A stretch of 64,000 nucleotides of DNA, from assembly GCA_039654915.1 (NCBI GenBank), contig CM077593.1:79836501-79900500 (forward strand), read 5' to 3'. The DNA comes from Aquilaria yunnanensis (Eukaryota; Streptophyta; Magnoliopsida; Malvales; Thymelaeaceae). Below the pieces are notes generated by a model, which saw nothing but the letters and a program-made list of their open reading frames with translations, was not told the DNA's origin and did not search any database. Numbering within the stretch: position 1 is the stretch's first letter; the number at the start of each line of letters is the position of its first letter. Below are positions 35,301-48,401 of this stretch, in pieces. The translations under genes and the position numbers were made by a program.

Positions 35301-35754
35301 AACTTAAAGTTTATTATTTATTTGTTGTTTGTTGAAGGAATATTATGACCTATATGATGGGCCTGATACTTCTCCCTTATTGAGCAAGTGGTGCTCACCT
35401 CTCCTTCTAAATTATTTTTCTTAGGTGAGTACTATGAGGAGATGGAGTATGCTGAACCATCTATTGAGGTTTAGGATGTCGAGTAGATAGAATGAGGACA
35501 CGCTGTAGCTCCTCGAAAACTGGTTGGGACTGAATTTTAGTTCATTTTATGTTTGGATCATTATTCGTATTTTGATTTTCTTGGGATTATCATTTAATTA
35601 ATCTAATTTTGTTTAATACTCTTATTATTTGGAAAATAGATTAAAAGAAAATGTTTTACCTCATATTTATTAAATTATTTTTAATTAATTGCTTAATAAC
35701 TCTAGAAAATTAAAATATTTTCTAAAATTAAGATTTACAAAATTGGGTGTTACA
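32320..35754 (+). mobile_element. Solo LTR (3.4 kb) of a chromovirus family
   Basis: A 3,435-bp sequence starting TGTAATAACCC and ending GGGTGTTACA. It is flanked by ATAAT and AAAAT (4 of 5 matching) and inserted in viral capsid sequence that is continuous in unit 1 (around 16290). It has no coding capacity. A homologue in opposite orientation forms the left end of the chromovirus at 38424-41847. Around 34300-34500 there are loose direct repeats with TGTTAGTACCATATTTGGGG-like text. The long non-coding LTR suits Tekay/Del-type chromoviruses. Confidence 0.82.
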
Positions 35755-37250
35755 AAAATGATCCTATTATGAAAAAAGATATAGTAAGTATACAAAGTCA
35801 TAATAATTATACAAATTAGTCTTTAATTACCATAGCCCAACAAATGAACAGAATAAAATCAACAGTGAATAACCATTCGAATAAACCTGGTTTTCCATCC
35901 ATATTCTTTAAAGAAAGTCCAGAGAAATTAAAAGATTCAGAGAGTAATAGTCATTTTAAAATTACTCAACCCTTATTCAAACCTTTTAAGAAAGACGAAG
36001 ATATAACATTAGAAGAAAGTAATTATTCAATTTTATAAAATTGAGGCTTAGTTAAGAAAATTATCACTTAATAAACCATCTACGTCGTCTAGTACAAAAT
36101 CAATTAATATGATATTAGAAAATATTAATCAATTAGAAAATCAATTTCAAGAAGAAACTATTTTTATAAACAAGATTCATAGTATTGAAACAAAAAGATT
36201 TCAACATACAAAAGACTACTATCCTCGTCTAACTCCTCCTGACCTCCAGTTTGAAGAGCCATATATAAATCAAGTTGCCTATGATGGAACAAGAATACTA
36301 TAATATAATATAGATGGTGCAAGTGCATACCAAATATTAAATACATTACAAGAAATGACTATGGTAGCATTGACATACAAAAACAAACATAAATTTGATA
36401 CTTAGACTGCAAAAATTTTAGTGGTAGGATTTACTGGCCAACTTAAAGGTTGGTGGGATCATTGTTTGAGTCAAGATGATAAAGAATTGGTATGGAATGC
36501 AACAAAGGCTATCATTAAAATTGAGAATGGTCAACAGATTCAATTTAATAATAGCATTTCGGTCAATATTTTGACTTTTAGAATAGCAAAAGCTTTTTTG
36601 GGAGATCCAAATCACTTCAAAACCGAAGTTCTGAAACTTTGATTAATCTCATCTATCCTAAGTTGCATGATTTCAGATGGTAAAAATATATATTCTTAAC
36701 CAAAGTTTTTTCTTGAAGTGATTGTGGATTAGCATTTCGGAAAGAAAGATTTATAGTTAGACTTCTTAAATTATTTGCTAAAAAGGTAAGAAATTGAATT
36801 AAAAATAATTATAATCAAAATATTCCTATGATCATCTAACCTATGGAAAATTGATTAATTATATAAATATGGAAAGCCTAAGCCTTTGTAATGATATGAA
36901 GTTAAAGAATAAGATGAATAATGAATATCCACAAGGTAAAAAAGAGTTAGGAAGTTTTTGTGCTTAATATGGTTATGAAAAGATTGTTGCTCCTTCTACT
37001 AAGCATAAGAAAAAATTTATAAAGAACAATCCTAAAAGCTATAGAAAGAATAAATATAAAAGAAATAAATATGTAAAGAATATGACTTACAGACCATATA
37101 AAAAGAAATTTAGGAAATATAATAGAAATTAAGCTCAAGTATGTTACAAATGTTAAAGAGTAAGAAATTACAAAAATGAATGCAAAATGAAGATTAGAAT
37201 TAATAATTTAGAAATATCAAACAAATTAGAAAAACAAATGGTTAATTTAT
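35755..37250 (+). pseudogene. Pararetrovirus unit 2 capsid region, second part, with zinc finger
   Basis: Rest of the capsid. It contains a helical NINQLENQFQEE segment (36121-36160), DLQFEEPYINQVAYDG (36241-36290), FTGQLKGWWDHCL (36430-36468), and a very basic stretch rich in Lys/Arg/Tyr (37010-37130). A CCHC knuckle follows at 37141-37180, reading CYKC, stop, RVRNYKNEC: the His and the second part of the knuckle are altered. Such knuckles bind the viral RNA. Several nonsense codons make the copy defective. Confidence 0.75.
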
Positions 37251-38165
37251 TAGTTTCAAAATTAGATTTAGAAAATTTATATTAGGAAGAATAAATTGAT
37301 TCAGACTTAGAATTAGAACTTAATGCTATAATGACTTCCTCAATAGAAGGCTCACATTAGGATAATTCTGGGTTAGAAGAATGTCAGTATCAAAATATAA
37401 ATGTAATAACTTCTAATAAAGAGGAATTATATAAAATAATTACTAAAATTGAAGATCCATAAATTCGACAAGCATCCTCACAAAAATTAAAAGAATTAAT
37501 CTTATAAGAGGAAAAGAAAATAGAATTTAAACCTTATTATAATTTTTCAGAAATTTTAGAAAGATTCAAAGAAGAAAAGAAAGCTTCGTTGATTCAAGAC
37601 TTACGAAAGGATCGATGTAAAGCAAATTAAAAAAGAAATCCATAAATATTTAAAAGATAATGAAAAGACTAAAGAGTCAACTTTCAAGGAAATAGAGTCA
37701 AAAGACGTTGAAGATGAATTCATAAATATAATTTTAAAAATTTATTTCCATAAATTGTATGTTTCAATTGATTTAGTTGTTAATAATGAATATCATATTA
37801 AAACAGTTGCTCTAACAGATACTGGCACTAATCAAAATTGTATTCAAGTAGAAATAATGCCCAGCAAATTTTATGAAAAAACTATTTAAGAATTACATTC
37901 AGCTAATGGCACTAGACTTCATGTAAAATACAAATTGAGTAATGTAAAAATTTGCAATTAAGGTGTTTGTTTTAAGATGCCATTTATTTTGATGAATACA
38001 AATATTTTTCTAGGAACACTATTTATAACCTCTTTATATCCATTTCAAGTGACTTCTTTCAAAATAAAATCTAATGCATTAGGGAGAAATTTATCATTTC
38101 GTTTCACTTTTCTAGTCCAAGAATATGAAGTGTTAGGCTTTTACAAAATTCATTTACACAATCAA
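37251..38165 (+). pseudogene. Pararetrovirus unit 2 aspartic protease region
   Basis: Downstream of the capsid an acidic Glu/Lys-rich spacer leads to an aspartic protease. It shows VSIDLVVNNEYHIKT then the active-site motif LTDTGTNQNCIQ at about 37810-37845, and a distal ANGTRLHVKYKLSN segment. The enzyme would process the viral polyprotein. The active-site DTG triad is intact but stops flank it on both sides. Confidence 0.72.
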
Positions 38166-38423
38166 TCAACATGATACAAAATAAAGAAAAACATTGTAGA
38201 TTTTCAGTTGAAGAAATAAATTTCTTACGTATTGAAACTCAACTTCAGAATCCTTCAATCCAAGAAAAAATAAAACAAGTTGAACAACAATTTGCTCAAG
38301 CTGTTTGTGCTACAATCCCAAATGCCTTTTGGAATAGGAAAAACATATAGTATGTCTTCCATATACCGAAGACTTCAATGAAAGATTGATTCCTATTAGG
38401 CCAAGAGCTATTCATATGAATGA
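38166..38423 (+). pseudogene. Pararetrovirus unit 2 reverse transcriptase, N-terminal part
   Basis: Pre-RT segment with a FSVEEINFLRIETQLQNPSI stretch and LPYTEDFNERLIPIRPRA (about 38355-38410), typical of the caulimovirid RT entry region. It includes one stop/frameshift near 38345. The coding sequence is interrupted at 38423 after AATGA by the chromovirus and resumes at 57109. Confidence 0.75.
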
Positions 38424-41400
38424 TGTAACTCCCCCAATCTTATGAACCTTAATTTTGAAAAAATATTTTAACTTGCCAGAGTTAATAAAAATAATTTAAG
38501 AAATGCAAGCTAAATTTTTTTAAATTTATTTTTGTCAATTAATAAAAATATTAAACCAAATCAAAATAATTAAATGATAATCCTAGGAGAACTGAAATAT
38601 GAATAATAATCCAAAAATAACATGAACTAAAATCTAGTCCCAGCCAGTTTTTGAGGGGCTCTAGCGTGCCTTCACTCAGTCTGCTCCATATCCTAAACCT
38701 CATCAGATGGTTCAACATACTCCATCTGCTCATAGTACTCGCCCAAGGAAAAGAATTTGGAAGGAGAGGTGAGCACTGCTTACTTAGTAAGAGGGAAGTA
38801 TCAGGCCCATCACGTGGGTCTTAATATTTCCTCCATAAATAACAAATGAATAATAACCTCAAGTAGCAGTAATTTAATCAAGAACAATTTCATACAACAT
38901 CCTAGCAATAACGTTAAAGTCCTACTAGCATGCTTGAACTAATATGCATTTGCGCAATTCCTTCTCAATTGAATCATATCTTATTGATCAATCATTTAAT
39001 TCAATACTTGAATGTCATCAAATGAACCTAGGGTGGTGAGTGTGTACATCACCCATTCTTGGGATAACTCTTAAGTAGTGTCACTAGGGGTGCCACTAGG
39101 GATGCCGCCAAGTCATAACCTTTCGGGATAATTACACCGAGGTAGAGCCTTTCGTGATACCGGGCATAAGCATGGTTATTTGGTAGTCATGGTCAAGTAG
39201 TGCACAAATCATATCTCCAAACTCTATATCAATATCGGGTCATGACTAGAGATGGTCTATTGTCACTCTAACATGCCTATTGAGTTCGAATCGTCCATTC
39301 CGAACCTCTCTTCTAAATTTATGGCTCGTCAAGTCATGTAGATATGGTCCGCCACCAACCTTGCATGCCTCGTGTTTTATTTTTCTCCTCAAATCTTTTA
39401 CATAATGCAGTATCATGTATGGAAAGCATCAATCATATGGGACTACCAAATGATGCATGACTGTAGCTTATTTTATTTAAAAACCTTTTTAGTATAATGC
39501 CATGATTCTAGTCCATCATATTTTCTTCTATCTTGTTATCTTGATTTAGTTTTGCATGATGACATAACAACCAATGATATCTTTTTAAATAAATTTATGC
39601 TCAATGTCCATCTCCTTTCTCATGAATTCTTTCCAAATTAGTCATTTAGCTTTTGTGCACGTAATTCCTTATCTATCGACTTATAGTAGTTTATTATGGC
39701 CCCAGCACGCCATTGACAGTTGCTTTCGACCTCATCATGCTGCTAGGGAACTTGTCGACCCTAAACATGGTATTAGCGGGTTTGTTTAAGTTGTCCTAAC
39801 ATACTTCTAACTTAATTCTTGTTGCAAATGGTCTTAGTATGATACTAGTGCCAAACATACATCATGCATCACATCATTACAACCATGCAACCAACAAACC
39901 AAAATTACATCTCAATGGAAGAGAACTAAAATAAAATAAAATTCTAGAAAAACTAATTAAATACCCTACCCATGTTGCCCACACATTTAAATATTTTGCT
40001 TAGCCTAATTTTTTACTTAGAATTTATTATTGAAGTTGATGCTTATTTTGGGCCTAAAAGGATCCATGAGAACTAACCTACCCTTCTCTCTTTCCTAGTA
40101 TGAAATAACACGGCGAAACGGGGCGATTTCGTAAAATGGTCTTACAAAATATTAGTAAGGTAGAAAATTAAAAAATATGCTAATATTTTGAAATTTCCTA
40201 AATGGTACTTGGAAGGTTCACATTCTAGACTTCTAGGCTGAAATTTTACCTAGTAGGCAAAAGGGGTCCCGGGGTGTCTCTGATGGCCTTGTGCCTATGC
40301 AGGATTGTGTCAGGAGCTATTCTTGATGTTGATCCTAAAATTATAGAGGCCAACACACTGGCTTATCTACTCATTTAGTGACTATAAAAACCGAACTTGG
40401 AAGGATAAAATTTTATTTTGGTTACCAATGTGTTTTTGGGATCTTTAGTTCTCTGAAAGTCCAAAGAAGTTCTAAATCTTTCATTAACGAGTTCCTAGAC
40501 CTTTGTAACAACATGGACAGCAAAAATGAAAGACCTAACATGACTTTAAGGTTTAAAATTGGGGGCCAAAGAAAATTCGAAAGACACTATGGAGGTTTAC
40601 CAGGGATCGGGTACAAATAGGGCTATGATTGTATTGAGAACAAGTGCACAGCCTAAAATTTTGAATAGGAAAGAGCCTACCAATGAAATATATTACAAAT
40701 TTAATGAATTTATGTACTGGAAAAAAAATAAAAAAGAAAAGAAAAAAAAAGAGTGATACCAAATGATTTAGACTTACACAAATAAATTCAGAATCGCTGG
40801 CATGTGTAGGATGACTTTCGGTGTCCAGATGGAGTTTCACCCCAACTTAATGAACCAAGGAAAGAATAAGGAATTAAATAACATTCAAAATTGCTTGGAT
40901 GATGGAGAAACAAAGCCCAAAGGGCTGGACTCACACTAGTTCAACAAAGAACGCGATTAAGCCGATAACAGAACGGAAAGTGCGATTACAATCCTTTAGT
41001 GTGATGTCTTCTTCTCCACTTTAATGAGCGAGACAAGGAACAATAGGAGGAATGATGAGGCTATCTAATTGAACCAAAAGAACAGGAGAGAGTGATATGG
41101 CCAAAGTTACTAGTAGGTGAAAAGGATGGCGAGGTGGGGAGTGGCGGTCATGGTTTTTTTCTTTTGACATTGTTTCTTGAAGGGCTTGTGGACTAGAAAG
41201 AGTGGAGAGAACTATTTTTTCTAGGTTTTAGTTGCTAGAGGCATACCAGATTTTTGACCTAGAGAAATTTACAATGAAAATAAAAAAAAATGATAAAGAG
41301 TTTTATTTGGATTATGATGACTTGATTGTGAATTTGTTAACAAACATATAAATAAGTTGATAAATTTAATTTAATTTGATTTTGAAGAGAAAAACAAAAT

Positions 41401-41847
41401 TCTAGGAGAGATGCGGGTATAGGTGTTATTTTATTTTTAATGTTAGGGTTATGTGAGAAATTATCCTATGTAATAGTAGCACGAATTCGGTAGGCTAAAT
41501 TTTTTTAAACCTAAGCAAACAAATTCAAAATTGAGTGAAACAAATTTCTTTTGATTCATTTTTGCAAGAAGAATCTAACGGTGCTCTCAGATTTCCATTC
41601 GATGCTCGGTTGGAAAAGGGAAAAAAAATGCCTTTACCTTAAAGAAGGTCACTCTGAGCTTCTAGCTTGGAATTTAACTTTGTGACCACTAATGGAATTA
41701 TTTAAGGATCAAGATTATTAGTTTTACATTGATTTTCTAAATTGATAGGTAAAATTATGAAAATACCCTTAAGAGTAAGATGGTAATTTTTTCCTTTAAG
41801 GTAATTTGGTAATTTTTTTTCTTTTTTTAATTTCTAGGTTTGTTGCA
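38424..41847 (-). mobile_element. Chromovirus 3' LTR (3.4 kb)
   Basis: Minus-strand sequence starting TGCAACAAACC and ending GGGGGAGTTACA, homologous along its length to the solo LTR at 32320-35754 (for example 38580-38720 versus 35400-35600). It abuts a polypurine tract inside and the AATGA duplication outside. It contains no coding sequence. Confidence 0.85.
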
Positions 41848-41862
41848 ACCTCCTCCTTTTAA
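41848..41862 (-). other. Polypurine tract of the chromovirus
   Basis: The minus strand reads AAAAGGAGGAGG immediately before the LTR start TTGCAAC, the plus-strand primer position of an LTR retrotransposon. Confidence 0.65.
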
Positions 41863-41879
41863 AAGAAATTTGATCTCAA

Positions 41880-44800
41880 ATTTAAAAGAAGGTGTTAAGA
41901 AGTACCTAAAAGCTGTGGATACTACTTTTGAAGCTCATCCTCAACTTCCTAGGTTGCTTCCTACTGTCCATGATTATTCCATATAACCTTTGCCAATTTA
42001 ATGGCTTTGTTGTGCAGAACCTTTTCTTTACAATCCATAATGGCCAAAGGCTCCTCTATATAAGTCAAATGTTCGCATAATTGCAATGGCTCCCATGGAA
42101 TAACATGCGTTGGATCTAGCTAATACTTTCAAATATTGCTCATGTGAAAAATGTTATGAATTCCAACCAAATTAGGTGGTAAAGCAACTCTATACGCCAC
42201 CTCTCCAACATGCTCTAGTACTTCAAAAAGTTCAACAAAGTGTGGGGCTAACTTTCTTCTAACTCCATAGCATTAAACTCCCTTGGTTGGTGACACCTTT
42301 AGAAACACATGATTAACAATGGCAAACTCTAGAGGACGATGTCCCTAGTTTGTATAACTCTGCTACTTATCCTGAGCTGTTACTAATTGTTCTTTGATTA
42401 CTTTGACCTTATTTGAAGTTTGTTGTACCAACTCTAGACCTAATAAAGGCTTGTCGCCCACTTCTTCCGAACATATAAGAGTATGGCAACTATGACCATA
42501 TAAAGCCTCATATGGGGCCATCTGAATGCTGGAGTGATAGCTATTATTATAAGCAAATTTGACTAAGGGCAAGTCATTATCCCAAGAGTTCTTGTAATCC
42601 AGTGCACAAGCTTTAAGCGTATCCTCAATTGTTTGTATAGTCCTCTTAGATTGCCCATTTATCTGGGGATGATAAGTGATGCTCATTAATGTCACAATAC
42701 CTGATTGCTCCTGTAAAGCTTGCCAAAACTATGATGTAAATCATGGATCTTTATTGGAAATAATGCTCCTCAATATTCCATGAAGTCAAACTATATCAGA
42801 TATATACAATTTAACTAGTATGGCTACAGGCCAAGTCTTTTGGATTGCGAAAAAGTGGGCTAACTTGGTTAACTGATCAACTATAACCCAGATTGCATCA
42901 GGTTGATGGCGAGTAGCGAGTAGCCCAACTATAAAGTCCATTGCAATGTCATCCCACTTCTACTGAGGAATCTCCAATGGCTGCAACAGCCCTCCAAGTC
43001 TCTATTGTTCTACTTTGACCTTCTGACAAGTCAAACATCTAGATGCAAACTCTGCAATATCCTTCTTCATGCCATTCCACCAAAAGTTTTTCTTCAAATC
43101 ATGGTACATCTTGGTGCTCCCAGTGTGGATGGTTAACTGAGATACGTGTGCTACCAATAAAACATCATACTTCACCTTACTTTCTTGGGGAACAACTAAT
43201 AAGTTTTGAAATTTTAGGGTACCATCCACATCGGCACTGAATCTTTTCTGCCCCAGAATTGACCTTTTTTGGCATTATAGATCCTCCTTTTGAGCCTTTT
43301 TCACCCTTTCCACAAGTGTAGGCTCCTATGCAAACTAGCCATGAGAACCTGAGGTCTTTTCACTTGAACGCGTATGCTCATGTGACTAAACTCCATTAGT
43401 AGTTTCCATTCAAAAACCACTATAGCATTCAGTTTAGCATTCGTATTTCTACTCGAGGCATCAACCACCAGGTTAGCCTTACCCAAGTAATACTAAATGA
43501 TTCAATTATAATCAGAGAGATACTGTAGGCTTTTTTGGTCAGTGAAGAGCTCAAACTCTTCTCCACATAAATAATGTCGCCAAAGCTTTAACACATGTAT
43601 GACATGTGCTAACTCTAGATCATGAGTTAGGTGATTTAGCTAATGAGGCTTCAACTGCTTGCATCAATACACAACCAAGCCCCTAATGTGATGCATCTGT
43701 ATAAACTGCAAAACAACTTTGCCCATCAGGAATAGTAAGAACAGATGCAGAAAATAACCATTTTTCTAACTCTTGGAAACTATTTTCTCATTGTTGGGTC
43801 CACTGGAATGGTCAATCTTGCTTAGTCAGTTAGGTCAAAGGACTTGCCAACTTTGAATAAACTTCTACAAAACATCTATAATAACCCGTTAAGCCCATGA
43901 AACTCTAAATCTCTGACACGGTCTTCAGCTGTTCCTAGTTCACAACAGCTTCAACCTTACTAGGATCCACTGCAATTCCTTCCTTAGTTACTAAGTCGCC
44001 TAAAAAGGTGAGACTATCCAACCAAAACTTACATTTGCTAAGCTTTGCATACAATTTTTGTTCATTTAATGTCTGAAATGCAATCCACAAATGTTTTCTA
44101 TGGTGCTTAACATCTCGTGAGTAAATCAGAATAGCGTATATGAAAACGATGACAAACAGATCTAGGTATGATTGGAACACAGTATTCATCAGACCCATCA
44201 AAGCTGTAGGTCATTAACCCAGAGGGCATTACTAGAAACTCATAATGCCCATAATGGGTCCTGAATGCCGTCTTTGGCACATCTTCTTCTTTGATTTTCA
44301 GTTAATAGTACCAAGACCTCAAATCGATTTTAGAGAACACTGATGCTCCCCTCAGCTAATCAAATGGGTCATTAATCCTAGGTTAAGGGTACTTGTTCTT
44401 TGTCATCCTCAGATTCAACTATTGATAATCAATGCATATCCTCAAGTTGCCATTTTCTTCTTCACAAATAAAATAAGAGCATCCCAAAGTGAAGTACTTG
44501 GATGTATGAACCTCTTTTTGAGCAGTTCTTGTAATTGAATTTTTAGTTCTGCCATTTCTAATGGATCCATATGATAAAGTGCTTGAGAGATAAGAGTCGT
44601 ACCTAGCAATGAATTGATGGTGAAATCAATATCTCAACTGGTTAGCATTCCAGGCAACTCCTCTAGAAACACTTCTAGAAATTCTTCCACAATGGGAATA
44701 CCAGCTACTGATTCAGGCTTTTCTAACTCTATACGAACATAAGCTAAATAGTTAACATCTCCTTGACAGAGATATTTGTCAACTAGAAAACAAGAGATTA

Positions 44801-45143
44801 AGATTGGAGTAGAGCGTTTTCTATCCCCCAACAAACTGCTATTTCAACCCATTAGGCAAGGAGAAACTAACTAGCTTATGGTAGTAATCCACCTGAGCAT
44901 GGTGCCGATGTAGCCAATCCATGCCCAAGATACAATCAAATTCAGATATCCCAACAAAGAGGTCAGTGTCTAGATCATGTCCTCCGACAGAAATGACTAG
45001 TAAGGAAGAGAGCTTTTTAATAGGCATGCTAATTGGTCTGCTAGTTTGGGAGATATAAAAGAATGTTTAAATCTCGAGCCTATAAGAACTATAGTAGGAA
45101 ACTCATAAATAGAAAGAATACCTATGATCAATTCAAACAATTA
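41880..45143 (-). pseudogene. Chromovirus pol (protease, RT, RNase H, integrase, chromodomain), inactive
   Basis: Order and motifs fit a Ty3/gypsy chromovirus. Protease tail: FDCILGMDWLHRHHAQVDYY (44890-44960). RT: the YIDD-type catalytic site reads FIYAILIYS (near 44130), so both aspartates are lost; KCKFWLDSLTFLGDLVT follows. RNase H end: GKANLVVDASSRN (about 43445-43483). Integrase HHCC finger at 43002-43229 with CLTCQKVK. Integrase core end: TYHPQINGQSKRTIQT (42620-42680), where the catalytic Glu of the usual GQSERT is Lys. Chromodomain at about 41925-42025 (LAKVIWNNHGQ, stop, EAT, stop). Many stops and frameshifts; an old, dead copy, probably Tekay/Del- or Reina-related. Confidence 0.82.
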
Positions 45144-46341
45144 CTAACCTAAGCATGCCACTACTATGAACTTGAAATTAATGGCTATAAATAACAGCAT
45201 ACCTTGCACCACACCTGGAGCATCCTCTGCCTCCTTGACAGTCATTATATAAACATGTCTAACCACATGAGGTTTCTTTGTTGGTGGTCTTATTGGTGCT
45301 GCTGGTGGAGTGTGTGCTGCTAGTGAGGCATCCCTCTTAGGACATTGCCTGGATAGATGTCCTACCTCTTGGCAGCATAAGTAGGTCACACACCGCCCTA
45401 CTACTGGGCAAAAGAAATGACAAGTCTGGCATATAGGTTTTCCATGGTCCTGAACAATTGGTCTTATTATAGCCCTTCCTACCCCATTAAACGGTAGTTG
45501 GGTAACTCTGCCATTGATTGGCTATCCTTGGCCAAATTTCCCTTGCCCCTGAGTTGGCATCAGTCACACTACAGGGCGGTAACTACCTAGCTACCTACAT
45601 GTGTAGGTCATGATGGCATACGACTACAGCTTGAGTCATTGGGTCTAGCTAACTGCTTGTCTCTCATCCTTGCTTCACCCTATTAAGATAGGGATACCGC
45701 CTTCTCAACAGCATCATTCTCCTGTATAATCAGTCTATCTGCCAGCTCATCACACAAATCATTAACATACCCCTTGATTTTATTTGGTTCATGTACCATA
45801 ATGTGTTCAGCATAGGGGGCCAAGGCATTAAACTTAGTTGTGTACTGATCTACTATCATGCTCCCTTGTACCAGTACAAAAAACTCCTGCTTCTTCTTGT
45901 CCCTTATGGCCTTAGAGAAATATCAACCACAAAAAGTTTGCACGAAATTCTCCCAAGTGATATATCCACCCTCAATCCTCAAAACCCCTAGTCAAATGGC
46001 CTCCCACCATGTCCATGCCTCCTCAACCAAGTGAAAGGTGCCTAAATCCACCTTATCCTCATCTAGAATTTTCAAAGTTGAAAGTGTCCTCTTAAAAGCC
46101 CTAATCCACTCCTCAGCTTTGGTAGGGTTAACCCCACCAGCATACTTACCAGTTAGCCTCTTGAACTGTTCTAGTAGATCAGCCCTATGCTGACATCTAG
46201 CTGGGGCATGAGGCCGGTGCTCCTACTCATTCAAATTCTAAAAGTACTGGCCTAAAGCAATGACTGTCTAAAGCAATGGATCATCATTGGCTTGTTGACC
46301 AAGATTCTAGCCTTGTTGCCTATGATTCAGCATGTCCTGTC
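45144..46341 (-). pseudogene. Chromovirus gag, C-terminal part with zinc knuckle
   Basis: The nucleocapsid end is clear: CCQEVGHLSRQCPKRD (45340-45375). It fits the C-X2-C-X4-H-X4-C knuckle but with Tyr in place of the first Cys. Upstream, the ICQTCHFFCPVVGRC segment resembles the Cys-rich lead-in of Tekay-type Gag. The rest (45480-46341) is recognisable as gag only from position, and stops are common. The region is cut at 46342 by a solo Copia LTR. Confidence 0.7.
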
Positions 46342-47784
46342 TGTTAATGTTGTGCTCAAAAGCCAATCATGAGATGATTGTATTTTTCACATTGAGTCAT
46401 GATATTTTATTTAAGTATTATTCCAGTAATTTTGTTTTTTATTTTTATTTCTGTGTGACATAATCAAACATAATTATAACCCTAGAGTAACAGTATTCTT
46501 AAATATCCATAGTCTAGTATTACTGTTGAGTGGGTTGCAATAATGCATAAAACTAGCATGTGTAGAGACTGATTGGAGAACTTGTATACTAGACCGACCC
46601 ACCATGAGAATGCTACATGGATCGTTATCATATTCTCTAGACCGACCCACTATGAGAATGCTACATGGGTCGTTATATGAATGTCATAAGTGATTCTTAT
46701 AGTAATCATGGTATATGTAGTCCTTTGACCTAAAGTCATCAAGCTTCCGTACATGTGAGTCACATACTTTGATACTTCCTTTTGTTGCTCGTAATTGAGT
46801 GAACATGAAGGTGTTAATGGGTATGTCATATATCATGATGAGGGTTTTGTATGATCAAGATAAGATTTATCCCTTTTATGTAACGAGAGTGATATCTTCG
46901 GGCCCACTGATTGAGTGACATTGAGGAAATACATGGCCATGCTTAGATTAGTTGATATGGAATATTAATATGATCAGTTTTAGTCAGTTTACTCAGTAAT
47001 CAAGAAACCTTAGATTGAGCTGTGCAAGAGTGACACATTCCATGTCTGGTGCTCAATCTTGATATCTTGGACAAAGGAACAATGATATATATGAATAATA
47101 ATCATAAAGGTTTATTCGAATCACCAACTATCTTGTCACTTAGTTAGCAATGATGTGTTGCTAGACACCACTTATTATTTATGATCATAAATGTGATTTA
47201 TGATAATTGCCAATGTGATGAGAGCTTATTGGGTCACACACATAGAGCCAATTGGATTATTTGAGTGCATGGGCCATGTTGTTTGGTTTTGGTTTTATGA
47301 TAATTTTGGATTAATAACTAGCTCAAAGGTTGAACCATTATTAAGTCGGAAATTAGACCTAATTGGATTAGGGTTTTAAAACCTATTAGGCTTGAAAGTT
47401 AAGCCTCACTATATATACACCATATAGTACGGATTTTCTAGCCCCAGCCTCCCTAAAGACGAAATTAAAAAGGTTTTGAAAAGCTCCAGTCACATTCTCC
47501 TTTTGCTTTTCCTTAGAGGACACAACCTAGCATTGCGAGCATAAGAGGAATACACCTATTGGAAACTGGTGGAAGCATGGTGATCCGAGTGGTTTGTGTG
47601 GATACCATAGACAGCTTGAGCATGTCAACTATTCAAGTTTGTTATTCAATTCAACAGTTGGGTGAAAGATCCCAGCCAACTAGGTATAAAAATTTTTGAA
47701 CACCCGATTTACTTCGTTTCACTTGGATCTTGGAAAGGCTTCAGTTAGTTTTTGCTACACTTTTTTGGCTCTTTAAACCCTACA
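46342..47784 (+). mobile_element. Solo Copia LTR (1.44 kb), inserted in the chromovirus
   Basis: Starts TGTTAATGTTGTGC and ends AAACCCTACA; homologous to the reverse complement of the Copia LTRs at 48402-49817 and 55172-56587. Flanked by CTGTC and CTATC (4 of 5 matching). It is clearly more diverged than those two LTRs are from each other, so it is an older insertion of the same family, reduced to one LTR. Its orientation is opposite to the nearby Copia element. Confidence 0.85.
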
Positions 47785-48203
47785 CTATCCATGCACTTAA
47801 GCATGCTGACCTCAACCCCATGAAGGTCATCCTTGACCATGAGCTTGCGGCTCATCCAATGAACCTCATCCAAAACCCAAGGCAAGATACTCATGCGAGT
47901 CCATGACCTAAAAAGGAAAAGGTTTAGTCTAGCTTAGGCAAGTAATTTTTTATGTAACTTTTAATTTATAACACTACGTAGGGCTCTAGTTAGCTTCTAT
48001 GTTATTTTAGCTATTCAATTATTTGGTGTATTTTATTACGAGTCCCATTATTAAAAGCCAAGTTGTTAACTTTTGTTTCTAACCTTGCCAATATATTATG
48101 CTTGATTATGGAAAATTTTCAAAACCTATCTAAGGTCTCTAACTTAGGTAACAAGAAAGAAACATACATACTGAGTGAGGTTGCTGCCTTTCTCGAATCT
48201 ATA
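47785..48203 (-). pseudogene. Chromovirus gag start and 5' leader
   Basis: Internal chromovirus sequence between the solo Copia LTR and the primer-binding site. A minus-strand ATG near 47910 opens a short decayed frame. No domain is recognisable; assignment rests on position. Confidence 0.4.
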
Positions 48204-48213
48204 TCTGATACCA
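48204..48213 (-). other. Primer-binding site on the minus strand
   Basis: The minus strand reads TTTGGTATCAGA two bases downstream of the end of a 163-bp LTR-like module, the normal place for a tRNA-Met primer-binding site. It defines the 5' side of the chromovirus. Confidence 0.6.
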
Positions 48214-48216
48214 AAC

Positions 48217-48379
48217 TATAATGACCTAAGTCTAGAACTGATTAACAAAAAACCTACCTGCACCATATGGGCTATCCTTTGGAAAACGATAAGCGCTAGA
48301 TGCTTGCTTTGGAACTTGAGCCTATATATCTACATAAGGCTCCTTATATTTCACCCATGTGGGATATAGGGGTGTTACA
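48217..48379 (-). repeat. 163-bp LTR-like module, left inverted copy
   Basis: The minus strand reads TGTAACACCCC at the start and GGTCATTATA at the end. An equally long module in inverted orientation occupies 56946-57108. Both contain TAGCGCTTATC and a TATATAGGCTCAAGTTCCAA stretch; identity by eye is roughly 80-85%. Confidence 0.75.
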
Positions 48380-48401
48380 AACTCCCCCCTTAGGTAACTA
48401 T

